A DNA stretch of 64,000 bases, taken from assembly GCA_025994075.1 (NCBI GenBank), contig JAMQGV010000004.1:1-64000 (forward strand), written 5' to 3'. Numbering within the stretch: the stretch's first letter is position 1; each line of letters begins with the position of its first letter. This document shows, piece by piece, positions 27,639 to 36,455 of the stretch. The notes under the pieces were generated by a model. That model had not been told where the DNA came from, made no database searches, and saw only the letters and a list, made by a program, of their open reading frames with translations. This DNA comes from Vicinamibacteria bacterium (lineage in GTDB: Bacteria > Acidobacteriota > Vicinamibacteria > Fen-336). Position numbers and translations under genes: made by a program.

Positions 27639-28966
27639 GCCGAGCTGACGCGCGTCGGCGGCAACGGGCGGGCGAGCGCCTCCGGGGCGACGCCCGCGCG
27701 CAGCGCGGCCAGCAGGCCCGCCGCCTCGAGGTAGCTGCGGGCCTCCAGCAGTTGTCCCGGGGCGAACGGCAGCCGGGACAGGTCGCCGCTCATCAGGCTC
27801 GTGTTGTCGTCCACGGCGATCACGCGGATGCCCTGGGCCAGCGCGGCCAGCGTCGGGATCCCGACGCAGTGGCGGGGCACCACCAGGCACGACACGTCTT
27901 CGGCGCCGACGCACGAAGGGTCGTAGTGGCCGTCCGCGCGGGGCTCGGGGCGTGGCGCTCGCCACAGGCCCTTCAGCACGCAGAAGAGGAACGAGGTGGA
28001 GATCGCCTCGGCGGCCTTGCGCGGGTCGACCTGGCCGAGGTCGAGCGTGCGCAGCGCGAGGTCTTCGAGGGTGGGGGCATGCGCGACCGGCACCCCGCAC
28101 GCGAGCGAGACCACGTGGCTGAGCACCGCCTCGGCGCCGCCCCAGGGATTGGGCAGGTCCTGACGGTAGTACCGCTCGGTCAGCCGGCGCGGGTCGCCGT
28201 CGGGCGAGACCCGGGTGGCCAGCGCCACCGCGTCGTACTCGTGACGCCGGCGGAGCAGGACGTCGAGGAGCGGGCCCAACTCGTCCGCTGACCCGATCGC
28301 GCGGCCCGAGGCCGAGCGCGTCATGCGCATCGCCAGCGGGGTCCGCAGCGTCACGACCCCGGCGCACGAGAGGCCCAGCGTCGCTCGCGCCGCGCTGGCG
28401 ACGTTGACGACCTGGTCGACGGCCCACGGCCCGTCGGACCGCTCCTCGGTGACGACCAGCACGCGGTTGCTGCGCACGCGGCGGAGCCCGACGGTGCCCA
28501 TCAGCAGGCGTGCGAGCACGCTGCCTTCGACGTAGAGCGAGTTGGAAGGGGCCTCGTTGACGTCCGAGGCATTGACGACGTTGGGATGGAGGATCAGCTC
28601 GTCGCACACCGCCGCCAGCACCCGCGCCGCCGGCGTCGCGTCTCCGGCGTGGCCGCCGATCGTGCAGTCCACCCCCGTCGGGACCACCATCGCCGCCGTG
28701 AAGGCGTGGGTCCGCTCCGGGCCGCGGCGACGGAACTCGAACATCGACGGGAGGTGGAGTTCGTCGCCGGGTTCGCACTGGTCGAGCTCGAAGCGCCACG
28801 TCTCCGCGGTGGTGTGGGTCAGCGCCAGTCGCAGGGGCACGGCCCCCGGTTCGCAGCGGCGGGCCAGGGCGGCGAAGAACTCCGGCAGGGGCGTCCCGGG
28901 CCGCAACGCATCGATCGTGCCTTCGGCGGTGGAGACGCGAAGCGCGGCCGGGGTCGAGCGGTTCAT
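27635..28966 (-). CDS. DUF3326-like protein
   Basis: A 443-residue protein with no signal or membrane segment. The region from VVPTGVDCTIGGHAGDAT through HPNVVNASDVNEAP and YVEGSVLARLLMGT matches my recollection of the DUF3326 family found in cyanobacteria, plants and some bacteria, whose biochemical function is undescribed. Conserved Cys/Asp/Asn clusters look like an active or ligand site. ATG 28966 overlaps the SET gene stop (ATGA); its own stop overlaps the decarboxylase GTG. The family identification is from memory. Confidence 0.7.
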   Translation of the reverse strand: MNRSTPAALRVSTAEGTIDALRPGTPLPEFFAALARRCEPGAVPLRLALTHTTAETWRFELDQCEPGDELHLPSMFEFRRRGPERTHAFTAAMVVPTGVDCTIGGHAGDATPAARVLAAVCDELILHPNVVNASDVNEAPSNSLYVEGSVLARLLMGTVGLRRVRSNRVLVVTEERSDGPWAVDQVVNVASAARATLGLSCAGVVTLRTPLAMRMTRSASGRAIGSADELGPLLDVLLRRRHEYDAVALATRVSPDGDPRRLTERYYRQDLPNPWGGAEAVLSHVVSLACGVPVAHAPTLEDLALRTLDLGQVDPRKAAEAISTSFLFCVLKGLWRAPRPEPRADGHYDPSCVGAEDVSCLVVPRHCVGIPTLAALAQGIRVIAVDDNTSLMSGDLSRLPFAPGQLLEARSYLEAAGLLAALRAGVAPEALARPLPPTRVSSA

Positions 28967-29526
28967 GCGACCCAGTCGGCGGGCGGTTCCCACGGTCCGG
29001 AGAAGGTCCGGTAGTCGACGGTCAGTTCGTCGCCGGGCGCGATTCGTTTCAACGCGCGCAATTGCCCGCGGCCGCGAGGCTCGGGGCCGGAGAGATCCAG
29101 CTCCACGACCAGGTCTGCCGCGCAGTTGGGCTCGTTCGAGTGGTTGACGAGTTCCTCGAACCCGAGGTTGAGGAAGCGCTGCCGACCCCCGCGCGTCAAC
29201 GCGGCGAACAGCGCCTCGTGGTCCGCCGCCGGCAGGCCGCAGTGGTTGGCGAGGCGCTCGAGCAGCTCGGGGGCCAGGAAGCCGAGCGACGAGGGCAGCA
29301 GCTCGAGCCCGTACTCGGCGAACGTGCAGCGGCGGACCCCGAACGCGGTGACCAGGCGCACCTCGACGTCCTCGGCCAGCAGCCGGACGGGATGGAGGTA
29401 GACGACGTCTCCCGCGTTCCACGAACGGGTGGCTTCGAGGCTCCAGCCCTCGAAGCGGCGGCAAGGTGCGACGCGGATGCCTTCGGGAAGACCTGCAGAT
29501 GTGCAGTCGATCTCGAGTGTCGGCAC
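28963..29526 (-). CDS. SET-domain protein-lysine methyltransferase (copy 2)
   Basis: A 187-residue SET protein closely related to the one at 24132. They share the frame [VM]P-x-LE[IV]DCT, CRRF[ED]GWSLEATRS, FGVRRC/LGVRRC, NHSNEPN (128-134) and GDELTVDYRTF (165-175). It lacks the two C-terminal cysteines of copy 1. GTG 29526 is preceded by AGAGGA at a 7-base distance; it is the first gene of the minus-strand arm. One SET paralogue in each arm suggests they act on the same substrate or on two sites of it. Confidence 0.88.
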   Translation of the reverse strand: MPTLEIDCTSAGLPEGIRVAPCRRFEGWSLEATRSWNAGDVVYLHPVRLLAEDVEVRLVTAFGVRRCTFAEYGLELLPSSLGFLAPELLERLANHCGLPAADHEALFAALTRGGRQRFLNLGFEELVNHSNEPNCAADLVVELDLSGPEPRGRGQLRALKRIAPGDELTVDYRTFSGPWEPPADWVA

Positions 29527-29665
29527 TGCGTTCCTCTTGTGTGATTCGGAAGCGCCAAGTCTAACGTCGATTCGCGACGAACGGCGGCGAACCCGAGCCG
29601 AGCCGGCCACGGCCGCGGGGTCGGGCGGGAGATAATCCGGCGGGTAACACGCCCGGAGGCCGCCG

Positions 29666-30895
29666 ATGTGCCCTTCGCGGACGATTCTGCTCGCCCTCCT
29701 CTCCAGCCTTCTTTCGCCGCCGGTCGCCGCGCAGACCGAGAACGTCGCGGCAGGGACGCCCCGGTACTGGGAGAACCTCACGCGCGACGCGCTCGCGGAA
29801 CCCTCGGCGCCGCGCTTCTCCGGCGAGCTCGAGCGCGCGCGCTGGGTGATGGGCGTCGTCGAGCGCGAGCTGCTGCGGCAGGGCATCCGGCCCAACACGA
29901 GCGTCGCGGGCCGCGCCATCTCGGGGGCGACGACCGGCGACCTGACGACGGGCACCTGCGGCCACACCTCGATCCTCGTGCGCGCGGCGTTCAAGGGCGC
30001 CGGCTTCGCGCCGCACCAGGTCTTCACGGTGATCGGGCAGGCCCAGGGCATCGGCGCCTACAACCCGCTCTGGGTGAACACCAATCACGCCGCGGTCGGC
30101 CTCGTGCTCGGCGGCCAGCTCGTGATGTTCGATCCCTGGGAACACGCCAACGCGACCGGCGGCTGGAGCGGCATGCAGGCGTCGCGCTGGAACGGCATGG
30201 GGTTCCCGAAGTGGGCGGTCGCCATCGACGACTACGAGAAGTTCGTCTGGGAGAGCGCCGAAGGTCTGTCGAACTGGACCGGCAAGGGCCCGTACGCCGT
30301 CCAGGAGGAGATCCTGGCCCGGAGCAGGGTGCTCGCGGCCGCTGCCCGGCCGGCGCGAGCCGCGACTCCGGTGCCCGCGCCCGCGGGCCCGGCCCCGGCG
30401 GGCGGCCACTGGAAGCGGGTCTCCGGGCCGACGTTCGTCAAGGAGTGGAACCAGCAGCCGATCGCCGGCTACTTCCAGGACTTCCAGGCCAGCGGCGTCG
30501 CCGGCGCGATCCGCATGAAGTACCACTGCGGCGACTCGCAGCATCCGCTGGAGGACCGCTCGAAGAACTACGCGGCCCTGACCTGGACGACGTCCGAGGA
30601 CCTCGAGTACCTGGTGCCGGGCCGGAAGCTCGTGCTGGAGGGCCGGCTGACGCACGACCACGACGGGTCGGCCAGTGCCGCGGCCGCGGCCCACACCCCG
30701 GAGGGCGTGCACGTCGCCTACCTCGCGCGAGAGGTGTTCGCGACGAAGGCGTCCACGCCCCTGCGCGGCGAAATGGTCATCCCGGACGGAGGGCCGCAGC
30801 GGTCAGGGCTGAAGCTCGAGTTCTACTGCTCGAACTCGGGCGGCGTGGGGCGCGTCCGCTACTTCTACGAGTGGTCGCCCGGCGCGGCCCGATAG
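29666..30895 (+). CDS. Exported protein with transglutaminase/NlpC-like Cys-His-Asp set
   Basis: A 409-residue protein with a signal peptide cleaved near VAA-Q (about residue 22). Cys98 in GTCGHTS, His141 in NTNHAAVGL and Asp156 in MFDPWEH have the order and spacing of a papain-like/transglutaminase catalytic triad. After an Ala/Pro-rich linker (about 225-250) a second domain of about 150 residues has no recognised family. A GATAAT -10-like hexamer is at 29631-29636, and CGGAGG precedes ATG 29666. The catalytic reading is inference. Confidence 0.6.
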   Translation: MCPSRTILLALLSSLLSPPVAAQTENVAAGTPRYWENLTRDALAEPSAPRFSGELERARWVMGVVERELLRQGIRPNTSVAGRAISGATTGDLTTGTCGHTSILVRAAFKGAGFAPHQVFTVIGQAQGIGAYNPLWVNTNHAAVGLVLGGQLVMFDPWEHANATGGWSGMQASRWNGMGFPKWAVAIDDYEKFVWESAEGLSNWTGKGPYAVQEEILARSRVLAAAARPARAATPVPAPAGPAPAGGHWKRVSGPTFVKEWNQQPIAGYFQDFQASGVAGAIRMKYHCGDSQHPLEDRSKNYAALTWTTSEDLEYLVPGRKLVLEGRLTHDHDGSASAAAAAHTPEGVHVAYLAREVFATKASTPLRGEMVIPDGGPQRSGLKLEFYCSNSGGVGRVRYFYEWSPGAAR

Positions 30896-30913
30896 CCCCC
30901 GAGACCGCCTCTG

Positions 30914-30930
30914 GCCCGCCTCGAGCGGGC
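30914..30930. terminator. Hairpin between convergent genes, possible bidirectional terminator
   Basis: GCCCGC at 30914-30919 and GCGGGC at 30925-30930 form a perfect 6-base stem with a 5-base loop, between the ends of two convergent genes (30895 and 30939). There is no T-tract, so efficiency is uncertain. Confidence 0.45.
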
Positions 30931-30938
30931 GGATCGCG

Positions 30939-32486
30939 TCAGTACCCGCGGGCCGCGGAGCCTGCCGGCGCCGGGCCGACCACGCGCAGGACCGGCAGCG
31001 CGCCGTCGGCCGCGACCAGCGGCCGGAACTCGGGATAGCGGTACAGGCCGTAGAGATTCGAGGGCTCGAGCAGCAGCGCGGCGCGCGCGGCGTCCGGGCC
31101 GTCGAGGCGCACCTGCAGCGACCCGGCGGGCAGCTCCGTCCTGGCCGCGCTCGCACAGCGGACCACCTGGCGTCCCTCGTGCCGGGCGTAGAGCAGGTCC
31201 TCCTCCTCCTCGATCCGCAGGAGCGTGCAGCGCTCCGCGTCCACGGGGTCGGCGGCGGCCAGCGTCTCGTGAGCGAGCCCGTGGCGCTCGAGCAGCGCGC
31301 GGAAGGCGGGGACGGCGGCCGGGTGCGCCACCGCGTAGGCGCGCGGCGTGGCGGCCGTGGCCTTGACCACGACCGACGACATGAAGTTCGCCGTCGGCAC
31401 GAGGACCGCGCGGCCGGTGGCGGCGTCGATCGCCTTCGCCAGCGTGCGGCGGAGGCCCACGTTGGCCCAGAACGCGTGGGTCGGCAGGAACTCGGGCAGC
31501 GGGCGGGCGCGGGCCGCCTCGACCACCCGCGTGTCGGACTGGCGGCGCGCGGGGTCGGCCTCGAGGAAGCGCCGGAACAGGGCGAGGTAGGCGTCGACGC
31601 GGTCGCCGAGGTCCGCCTGCGGGTCCGGCGCCGCCCGCTTCACGCCGGCCTCGATGATGAACGAGAGCGCGCCGTGGGCCGCGAGGCCGTTGCGGCCGTC
31701 GTCCGTGTCGACCGTCGAGTGCCGCTGCTCCTGGTCGGGCGGCGGCCCGCCGACGCTGTAGCGCTCGTAGGCGTGGCCCGCCGCGGCCAGCGGGGCCTCG
31801 CCCTCGTCCACCCAGCGCAGCCCGGCCGCGACCAGCGCGGGGTCGAACAGCGGGTGGTTGGCGCCGTCCATCATGATGATCGGCCAGCGCAGCAGGCCCC
31901 GCCTGCGCCACTCCTCGCCGTCGCGCGTGTACTCGTGGCCGTCGACCGCGACGTGGGGCCGGACCCGGCGCGCCACCCGGTGCAGCGCCTGCGTCTCCGG
32001 TTGCGAGAGCACGACGTGGTCGCGGTTCAGGTCGATGCCGGCGCCGTTGCGCCGCTGGTTGGCCTCTGCCCCGTCGGGGTTCACCATCGGCATCACCCAG
32101 AGGTCGACGCCCCGGGGCAGGCGGGCGGGCTCGCGCGAGAGGTCGCGCAGCAGGAACAGCAGCGCGTCCTTGCCCGAGACCTCGTTGCCGTGCTGCTGCG
32201 CGTAGAGCAGCACGCGCCAGGGCTCGGGCCCTGCGCCGGCGCGATCGGCGAGGCCGTGCGCGACGTGGACCAGGAAGACTCCTCGCCCCTGCGTGCTCGT
32301 GCCCTCGCGCCTCACCTCGATGAAGCCGGGCCGGGCCACCTGCTCCAGGAACGCCTCCATCTCGGCGTAGGAGATCGTGCGGCGCAGCGCGCGGTGGTCG
32401 CCGGCCAGCGCGGCCGGGAGTTCCGCGGCGAGCGGAGAGGCAAGGCAGGCGGCGATCAGGCCCGCCGCGGCCAGGGAGCGGATCAT
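30939..32486 (-). CDS. Exported M14-family zinc carboxypeptidase
   Basis: A 515-residue metallopeptidase with a signal peptide (cleavage near LAA-E, residue 21). Zinc ligands are visible in QQHGNEVSG (H-x-x-E) and the later His in DGHEYT. The substrate-binding region includes MVNPDGAEANQRRN and DLNRDH, and the catalytic Glu is in FIIEAGV. It removes C-terminal residues from peptides outside the cytoplasm. ATG 32486 lies one base after the carbamate kinase stop, so the two are co-transcribed. Confidence 0.9.
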   Translation of the reverse strand: MIRSLAAAGLIAACLASPLAAELPAALAGDHRALRRTISYAEMEAFLEQVARPGFIEVRREGTSTQGRGVFLVHVAHGLADRAGAGPEPWRVLLYAQQHGNEVSGKDALLFLLRDLSREPARLPRGVDLWVMPMVNPDGAEANQRRNGAGIDLNRDHVVLSQPETQALHRVARRVRPHVAVDGHEYTRDGEEWRRRGLLRWPIIMMDGANHPLFDPALVAAGLRWVDEGEAPLAAAGHAYERYSVGGPPPDQEQRHSTVDTDDGRNGLAAHGALSFIIEAGVKRAAPDPQADLGDRVDAYLALFRRFLEADPARRQSDTRVVEAARARPLPEFLPTHAFWANVGLRRTLAKAIDAATGRAVLVPTANFMSSVVVKATAATPRAYAVAHPAAVPAFRALLERHGLAHETLAAADPVDAERCTLLRIEEEEDLLYARHEGRQVVRCASAARTELPAGSLQVRLDGPDAARAALLLEPSNLYGLYRYPEFRPLVAADGALPVLRVVGPAPAGSAARGY

Positions 32487-32487
32487 G

Positions 32488-33426
32488 TCAGGCGAACTCG
32501 AGGCCACGGGCGTCGGTCGTGACGATCGTGCCGGCTTCGCCTACGAGCACCTTGCCGACGTCCTCGAGGGCGCCGATTCCGGCCGGCTTGCCTGTGGCCG
32601 TGGCGAAGCGGCAGGCGGCCTCCACCTTCGGCCCCATCGACCCCGCGGCGAAGCCGAGCGCCGAGAGGGCCTGTGGCGAGGCGCGCCGGATCTTGCGCTG
32701 CGTCGGGAGGCCCCAGTCCGCGTAGACGGCCTCGGCGTCGGTCAGCATCACGAAGAAGTCGGCGCCGAGCTCGCGGGCGAGCAGCTCCGAGGCGAGGTCC
32801 TTGTCGATCACGCACTCGACGCCGACCAGCTTGCGGTCGGCGCCGGGCTCGTACATCGTCGGGATGCCCCCGCCGCCGGCGGCGATCACGATCGTGTCGT
32901 GGGCGAGCAGCCAGCGGATCGGCCGCATCTCGAAGATGCGCTTCGGCTGGGGCGAGGCGACCACCCGTCGCCACTGGCTCCCGTCCAGCTTGAAGATCCA
33001 GCCCCGCTGCGCGGCCAGGCGGTCGGCCTCCTCGCGCGGGTAGCCGGGGCCGATGAACTTGGTCGGGTTCTGGAAGGCCGGGTCGGCGGGGTCCACCTCG
33101 ACCATCGTGAGCAGGGTCGCGAAGGGCCGGCCGAAGGGCAGCAGGTTGCCGAGTTCCTGCTCGATCATGTAGCCGATCATTCCTTCGGTCTCGGCGTCGA
33201 GCACGTCGAGGGGATAGGACTCGGCGCCCATCCCGTAGGCGGCCCCCTGGAGCGCAAGCAGGCCGACCTGGGGCCCGTTGCCGTGGCCGACCACGAGCTG
33301 GTGCTCGGCCGCCACCGGGGCCAGCGCGCGGGCGGCCGCCTGCACGTTGCGGCGCTGGTTCTCGGCCGTCGGCGCTTCGCCGCGCCTCAACAACGCGTTC
33401 CCGCCCAGCGCCGCGACCACCAGCAC
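32488..33426 (-). CDS. arcC: Carbamate kinase
   Basis: A 312-residue amino-acid-kinase-family enzyme, the usual length. The N-terminal [20 protein letters not shown], and AAGGGGIP phosphate-binding segments are intact. It interconverts carbamoyl phosphate plus ADP with carbamate plus ATP. No arginine deiminase or ornithine transcarbamylase gene is nearby, so it may act in purine or cyanate/carbamate catabolism instead. The start is GTG 33426, with GGGAGG (33433-33438) six bases upstream; longer in-frame starts run through the divergent promoter. Confidence 0.93.
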   Translation of the reverse strand: MLVVAALGGNALLRRGEAPTAENQRRNVQAAARALAPVAAEHQLVVGHGNGPQVGLLALQGAAYGMGAESYPLDVLDAETEGMIGYMIEQELGNLLPFGRPFATLLTMVEVDPADPAFQNPTKFIGPGYPREEADRLAAQRGWIFKLDGSQWRRVVASPQPKRIFEMRPIRWLLAHDTIVIAAGGGGIPTMYEPGADRKLVGVECVIDKDLASELLARELGADFFVMLTDAEAVYADWGLPTQRKIRRASPQALSALGFAAGSMGPKVEAACRFATATGKPAGIGALEDVGKVLVGEAGTIVTTDARGLEFA

Positions 33427-33541
33427 GCTCAGCCTCCCGGCCGCGGACGCGAGCAGCGCCGCGCGCCTCGAAACGCTGAGGAGGATACTCGCAACGGGGC
33501 GGCGAGGCGGATCGCGCCAGGGACGCCCGGAACTCCGTGCT

Positions 33542-33569
33542 TTGACACCCGGCCCGGCTCTGCTAGCGT
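33542..33569 (+). promoter_or_regulatory. Candidate sigma70-type promoter
   Basis: Consensus TTGACA at 33542-33547, 16 bases, then TAGCGT at 33564-33569. GGGAGGAG and ATG 33593 follow at the expected distance, giving a short leader for the small exported-protein gene. Confidence 0.55.
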
Positions 33570-33592
33570 CCCGCCTCCCGGGAGGAGTGACC

Positions 33593-34195
33593 ATGTTGCG
33601 ACGGGCATTCGTGGCGAGCGTCTTTCTCGTGGCGGCCGTCGGGACCGCGGCCGAGCCGCAGAAGCCCACCAAGGACTTCAGGAAGGCCTTCGAGAAAGTC
33701 TTCACGCCGCCCAGGCTGGGTCACGACTTCGGGGCGTTCGCGGTGCTGGTGGCGGACGACGTCCCCACGGTCTCGAGATACGGCCACATGCGCTCGCCCG
33801 AGGACATGCAGGGCTTCCAGACGATCAAGGTGGACGTCGTCGACGGCCGGCTCAGTTACGACACGAAGAGCTTCGCGAAGTACTCCGTCGGCACCCTTCT
33901 GAAGCGCGGGGAGGTCGTGGGCATCGTCCACGTCGGCTACGGGAAGGGCACGGTCGAGCTGAGCTTCGAGACGCGCCGCAAGCTGATGGTGACGCGCAGC
34001 GAGGTCGGCAGCACCTCGCCGCAGCGCACCGAGGGCGAGTTCTGCACGACCGTCCTGCGCTTCCGCCTCCCCGCGGGCCTGGCCCAGCCCGCCACTGCCG
34101 CCGATGTGCCGGCCGCGCTGGAGTACGTCGGCGGCTTCCTGAAGGCCTTCCCGGACGAGGTCTCCGCCGCCACCTACGCCCGCTCGCTCGAGTAG
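33593..34195 (+). CDS. Small exported protein of unknown function
   Basis: A 200-residue protein with a signal peptide ([21 protein letters not shown]). GGGAGGAG lies seven bases before the ATG. The mature part is mixed alpha/beta with one Cys in [11 protein letters not shown] and no recognised domain or catalytic pattern. It is divergent from carbamate kinase and next to the ahcY remnant. The reading frame, ribosome-binding site and promoter support a real gene; function unknown. Confidence 0.75.
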   Translation: MLRRAFVASVFLVAAVGTAAEPQKPTKDFRKAFEKVFTPPRLGHDFGAFAVLVADDVPTVSRYGHMRSPEDMQGFQTIKVDVVDGRLSYDTKSFAKYSVGTLLKRGEVVGIVHVGYGKGTVELSFETRRKLMVTRSEVGSTSPQRTEGEFCTTVLRFRLPAGLAQPATAADVPAALEYVGGFLKAFPDEVSAATYARSLE

Positions 34196-34224
34196 CGGAT
34201 TGGTCCCGCCCTCCCGTGCTGACC

Positions 34225-34450
34225 CGCGTTTAGGGCCAGCTCGATCTGGGCGATCACCCGGTTCGACCGTGGTCACGTCGCGGTTGCCGGTGGCGGTGAT
34301 GAGGATGTCGGCGGTCTCGACCACGTCCTCGAGGGTGAGGACCTGGTAGCCCTCCATCGCCGCCTGCAGCGCGCAGACCGGGTCGATCTCGGTGACGATC
34401 ACGCGCGCGCCGGCAGCCGTAGAGGTTGTCGAACGTCGACTTGCCGGCGA
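34225..34450 (-). pseudogene. ahcY: Decayed, internally deleted copy of adenosylhomocysteinase gene
   Basis: Three blocks match the intact ahcY at 40256-41734 in the same orientation. About 34238-34265 matches 40440-40466. 34264-34410 matches 40706-40851 with five mismatches over about 146 bases (near 97% identity). 34413-34433 matches 40973-40994. Roughly 240 and 120 bases of ahcY are missing between the blocks. The translated remnant keeps the NAD-domain stretch (VTEIDP...[11 protein letters not shown]...TGNRD) but no complete frame. It lies directly against the stop of the antiporter gene. Confidence 0.85.
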
Positions 34451-34459
34451 CAGGCTGCG

Positions 34460-35800
34460 TCACGGCGCGGTGGTCGGCGACGCTGAAGACGTCGTGCGAC
34501 GGCGCGATGGCTGCCGTTGGCTCGCTCCTCTGGCGCCCATCGTCTCGATCTCTGAGACGAGTCCGCTCGCACCAGGCCGCAGCAGGCGAAGCGCGAGATC
34601 CAGCAACGGCGTCGTCATGAACGTCGTTGCCAGAGCCATCAGCACCATCATCGAGAACAGGGCCGGCGACAGGATGCCGAGGTCCACGCCGATGTTGAGG
34701 ACGACCAGCTCCATCAGGCCCCGGGTGTTCATCAGGATCCCGAGCACCGAGGCCTCGCGCCAGCGCAAGCCGGAGACTCTCGCCGCCAGCGCAGACCCGC
34801 CGACCTTCCCGAGGATGGCGAGGCCGATGATCAGGGCGCAGTAGCTCCACATCTCCGCGCCCTGCACGAGGCCGATCTCCGTGCGGAGTCCCGTGTACGC
34901 GAAGAAGATGGGCAGCAGGAGGACCGTCGCGACCAGCTCCAGGTTCTGGTTCACCGCGGCCACGAAGGCCTCGTCCTTCGGCAGCACGGCTCCGCAGAAG
35001 AACGCGCCGAAGAGCAGGTGGAGCCCGAGCCACTCGGTGGCCAGGGCGGACAGCAGGAGCACGATCAGGATTCCGCCGAACGTGTCCTGCGACAGGCGGC
35101 CTTCCCTGCGAAACGCCGCCAGGAAGCGACCGAACAGCACCGAACGCAGCACCATCATGACGGCGACGAAGACGGCCAGTCCGCCCACCATCGCGAACAT
35201 GGACAAGCCGCCATGGCTGACGCGCACCAGGGTCACGAGGCCCGCCAGCAGGCACCAGGCCGTCACGTCGTCGACGGCCGCGCACGCGATCGTCAGCGAG
35301 CCCAGGGGGGACTCGTGCATCTGCCGCTCGCGGAGGATGCGGGCGAGGACCGGAAACGCCGTCACGCTCATCGCGATGGCCATGAACAGCGCGAACTCGT
35401 GGAAGCCGACGGCGTCGGACGACAGGCGTGGATAGAGGTACAAGGCGGCGAGGCAGCCGAGGCTACCGGGGATGGTGATGCTGGCGTGGCTGGCCAGCAC
35501 GGCGGTGTGCCCGAGCCGCCGCAGGTGCCGGTGGTCGAACTCGAGCCCGACCAGGAACATGAACAGCAACAAGCCGAGCTGGCTCAGCGTGAAGAGGTGC
35601 GGCAGGAGTGCCTCGGGAAACAGGGCCGCGGACACCCCCGGCATCAGCCAGCCCAGCAACGAGGGCCCGAGCGCGATGCCGACGGCCATCTCGCCGACCA
35701 CCTGGGGTTGGCCGAAGCGGCGGCTCAGCCGGCCCGCCGCGCGCGTGGCGACCACCAGCACGGCCAGGGACGCCAGCATGCCGATCAGTTCGCCCTTCAT
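34460..35800 (-). CDS. CPA2-family cation/proton antiporter (Kef/GerN-type membrane domain)
   Basis: A 446-residue membrane protein with about 12-13 hydrophobic helices and no RCK/TrkA-N domain. The ion-binding Asp pair is in AAVDDVTAWC. It exchanges Na+ or K+ for H+ across the inner membrane. The last 30 residues (from SEIETMG) are polar, Ser/Arg-rich, and end against the ahcY remnant, so the original C-terminus may have been altered by the rearrangement. ATG 35800 overlaps the stop of the upstream gene (ATGA). Confidence 0.9.
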   Translation of the reverse strand: MKGELIGMLASLAVLVVATRAAGRLSRRFGQPQVVGEMAVGIALGPSLLGWLMPGVSAALFPEALLPHLFTLSQLGLLLFMFLVGLEFDHRHLRRLGHTAVLASHASITIPGSLGCLAALYLYPRLSSDAVGFHEFALFMAIAMSVTAFPVLARILRERQMHESPLGSLTIACAAVDDVTAWCLLAGLVTLVRVSHGGLSMFAMVGGLAVFVAVMMVLRSVLFGRFLAAFRREGRLSQDTFGGILIVLLLSALATEWLGLHLLFGAFFCGAVLPKDEAFVAAVNQNLELVATVLLLPIFFAYTGLRTEIGLVQGAEMWSYCALIIGLAILGKVGGSALAARVSGLRWREASVLGILMNTRGLMELVVLNIGVDLGILSPALFSMMVLMALATTFMTTPLLDLALRLLRPGASGLVSEIETMGARGASQRQPSRRRTTSSASPTTAP

Positions 35801-36285
35801 CGTCCCTCCAGGCCGAGCGAATCGGCCGCGGGCAGGCGCTCGGCGCGGACGGCGGTGTGGCCACATTGCGGGCAACCCGGCAGGTCCATGGAGCCCACCA
35901 GGACACGACGCCCGTCAGGCTCGTCGACGAGGCGCGCCTTCAGCCGCAGCGCGCCCAGGCACGGAGCCGCGGCGTCGTCCCAGGCGATCGCGAGTTGCGA
36001 GTCGGCGATCTGGCCGTTCGCCGCAGCCCCGCTCCAGCCCAGGAGGCGCACGGACACGTAGCGTCCCGACTGCCGCACGCGCATCACCACCTGGCCGTGG
36101 CTGCTCGCCGTCGCCAGGCACTCGCCCGCGACGGTGCCCCGGTTCACGGCCGTGACGACCCAGCGTCCCGCGACGTGGGGCGGCGCGGCGACGGACGTGC
36201 CCAGGTGCAGGGCCACGAGGATCGCCGCGATCGGAACTCCCACCAGCGCCAGGTACTCGCACAGGACCCTGGATGCCCGCGCCAT
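35797..36285 (-). CDS. Membrane-anchored protein of unknown function coupled to the antiporter
   Basis: A 162-residue protein with one N-terminal hydrophobic helix (about 10-32) and a soluble, beta-rich domain carrying four cysteines, including a C-terminal CPQC pair. GGGAGGAAGC precedes ATG 36285. The stop overlaps the antiporter start, so it is likely an accessory or assembly partner. No family recognised. It is divergent from the histidine kinase gene. Confidence 0.7.
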   Translation of the reverse strand: MARASRVLCEYLALVGVPIAAILVALHLGTSVAAPPHVAGRWVVTAVNRGTVAGECLATASSHGQVVMRVRQSGRYVSVRLLGWSGAAANGQIADSQLAIAWDDAAAPCLGALRLKARLVDEPDGRRVLVGSMDLPGCPQCGHTAVRAERLPAADSLGLEGR

Positions 36286-36362
36286 GCTTCCTCCCTTGCC
36301 TGCGTCTCTTCCGGACCGGTCCCAGTAGATACGGCGCCGGGTTTCGCGACCATCGGGCCGGT

Positions 36363-36381
36363 GGGGGAGGCCTCCTCCCCC
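36363..36381. promoter_or_regulatory. Perfect 8-base inverted repeat in divergent promoter region
   Basis: GGGGGAGG (36363-36370), CCT, CCTCCCCC (36374-36381). It lies in the 170-base gap between two divergent genes, 75 bases before the kinase ATG. It could be an operator for the response regulator or a leader hairpin; no T-tract follows. Confidence 0.4.
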
Positions 36382-36455
36382 GTTTGCCGGATGGGCAGGC
36401 GGCCAGGCCGGCGCTAGGCTTCGGCTCTGCGGCGGCGGAAAGCGGAGGTCGGGCA

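Noticed and set aside
34254..35285. 343-residue minus-strand frame across the ahcY remnant and antiporter
   Set aside because: Only fragments of ahcY-like sequence in a wrong frame followed by an Arg/Gly-rich shadow of the antiporter; not one protein.
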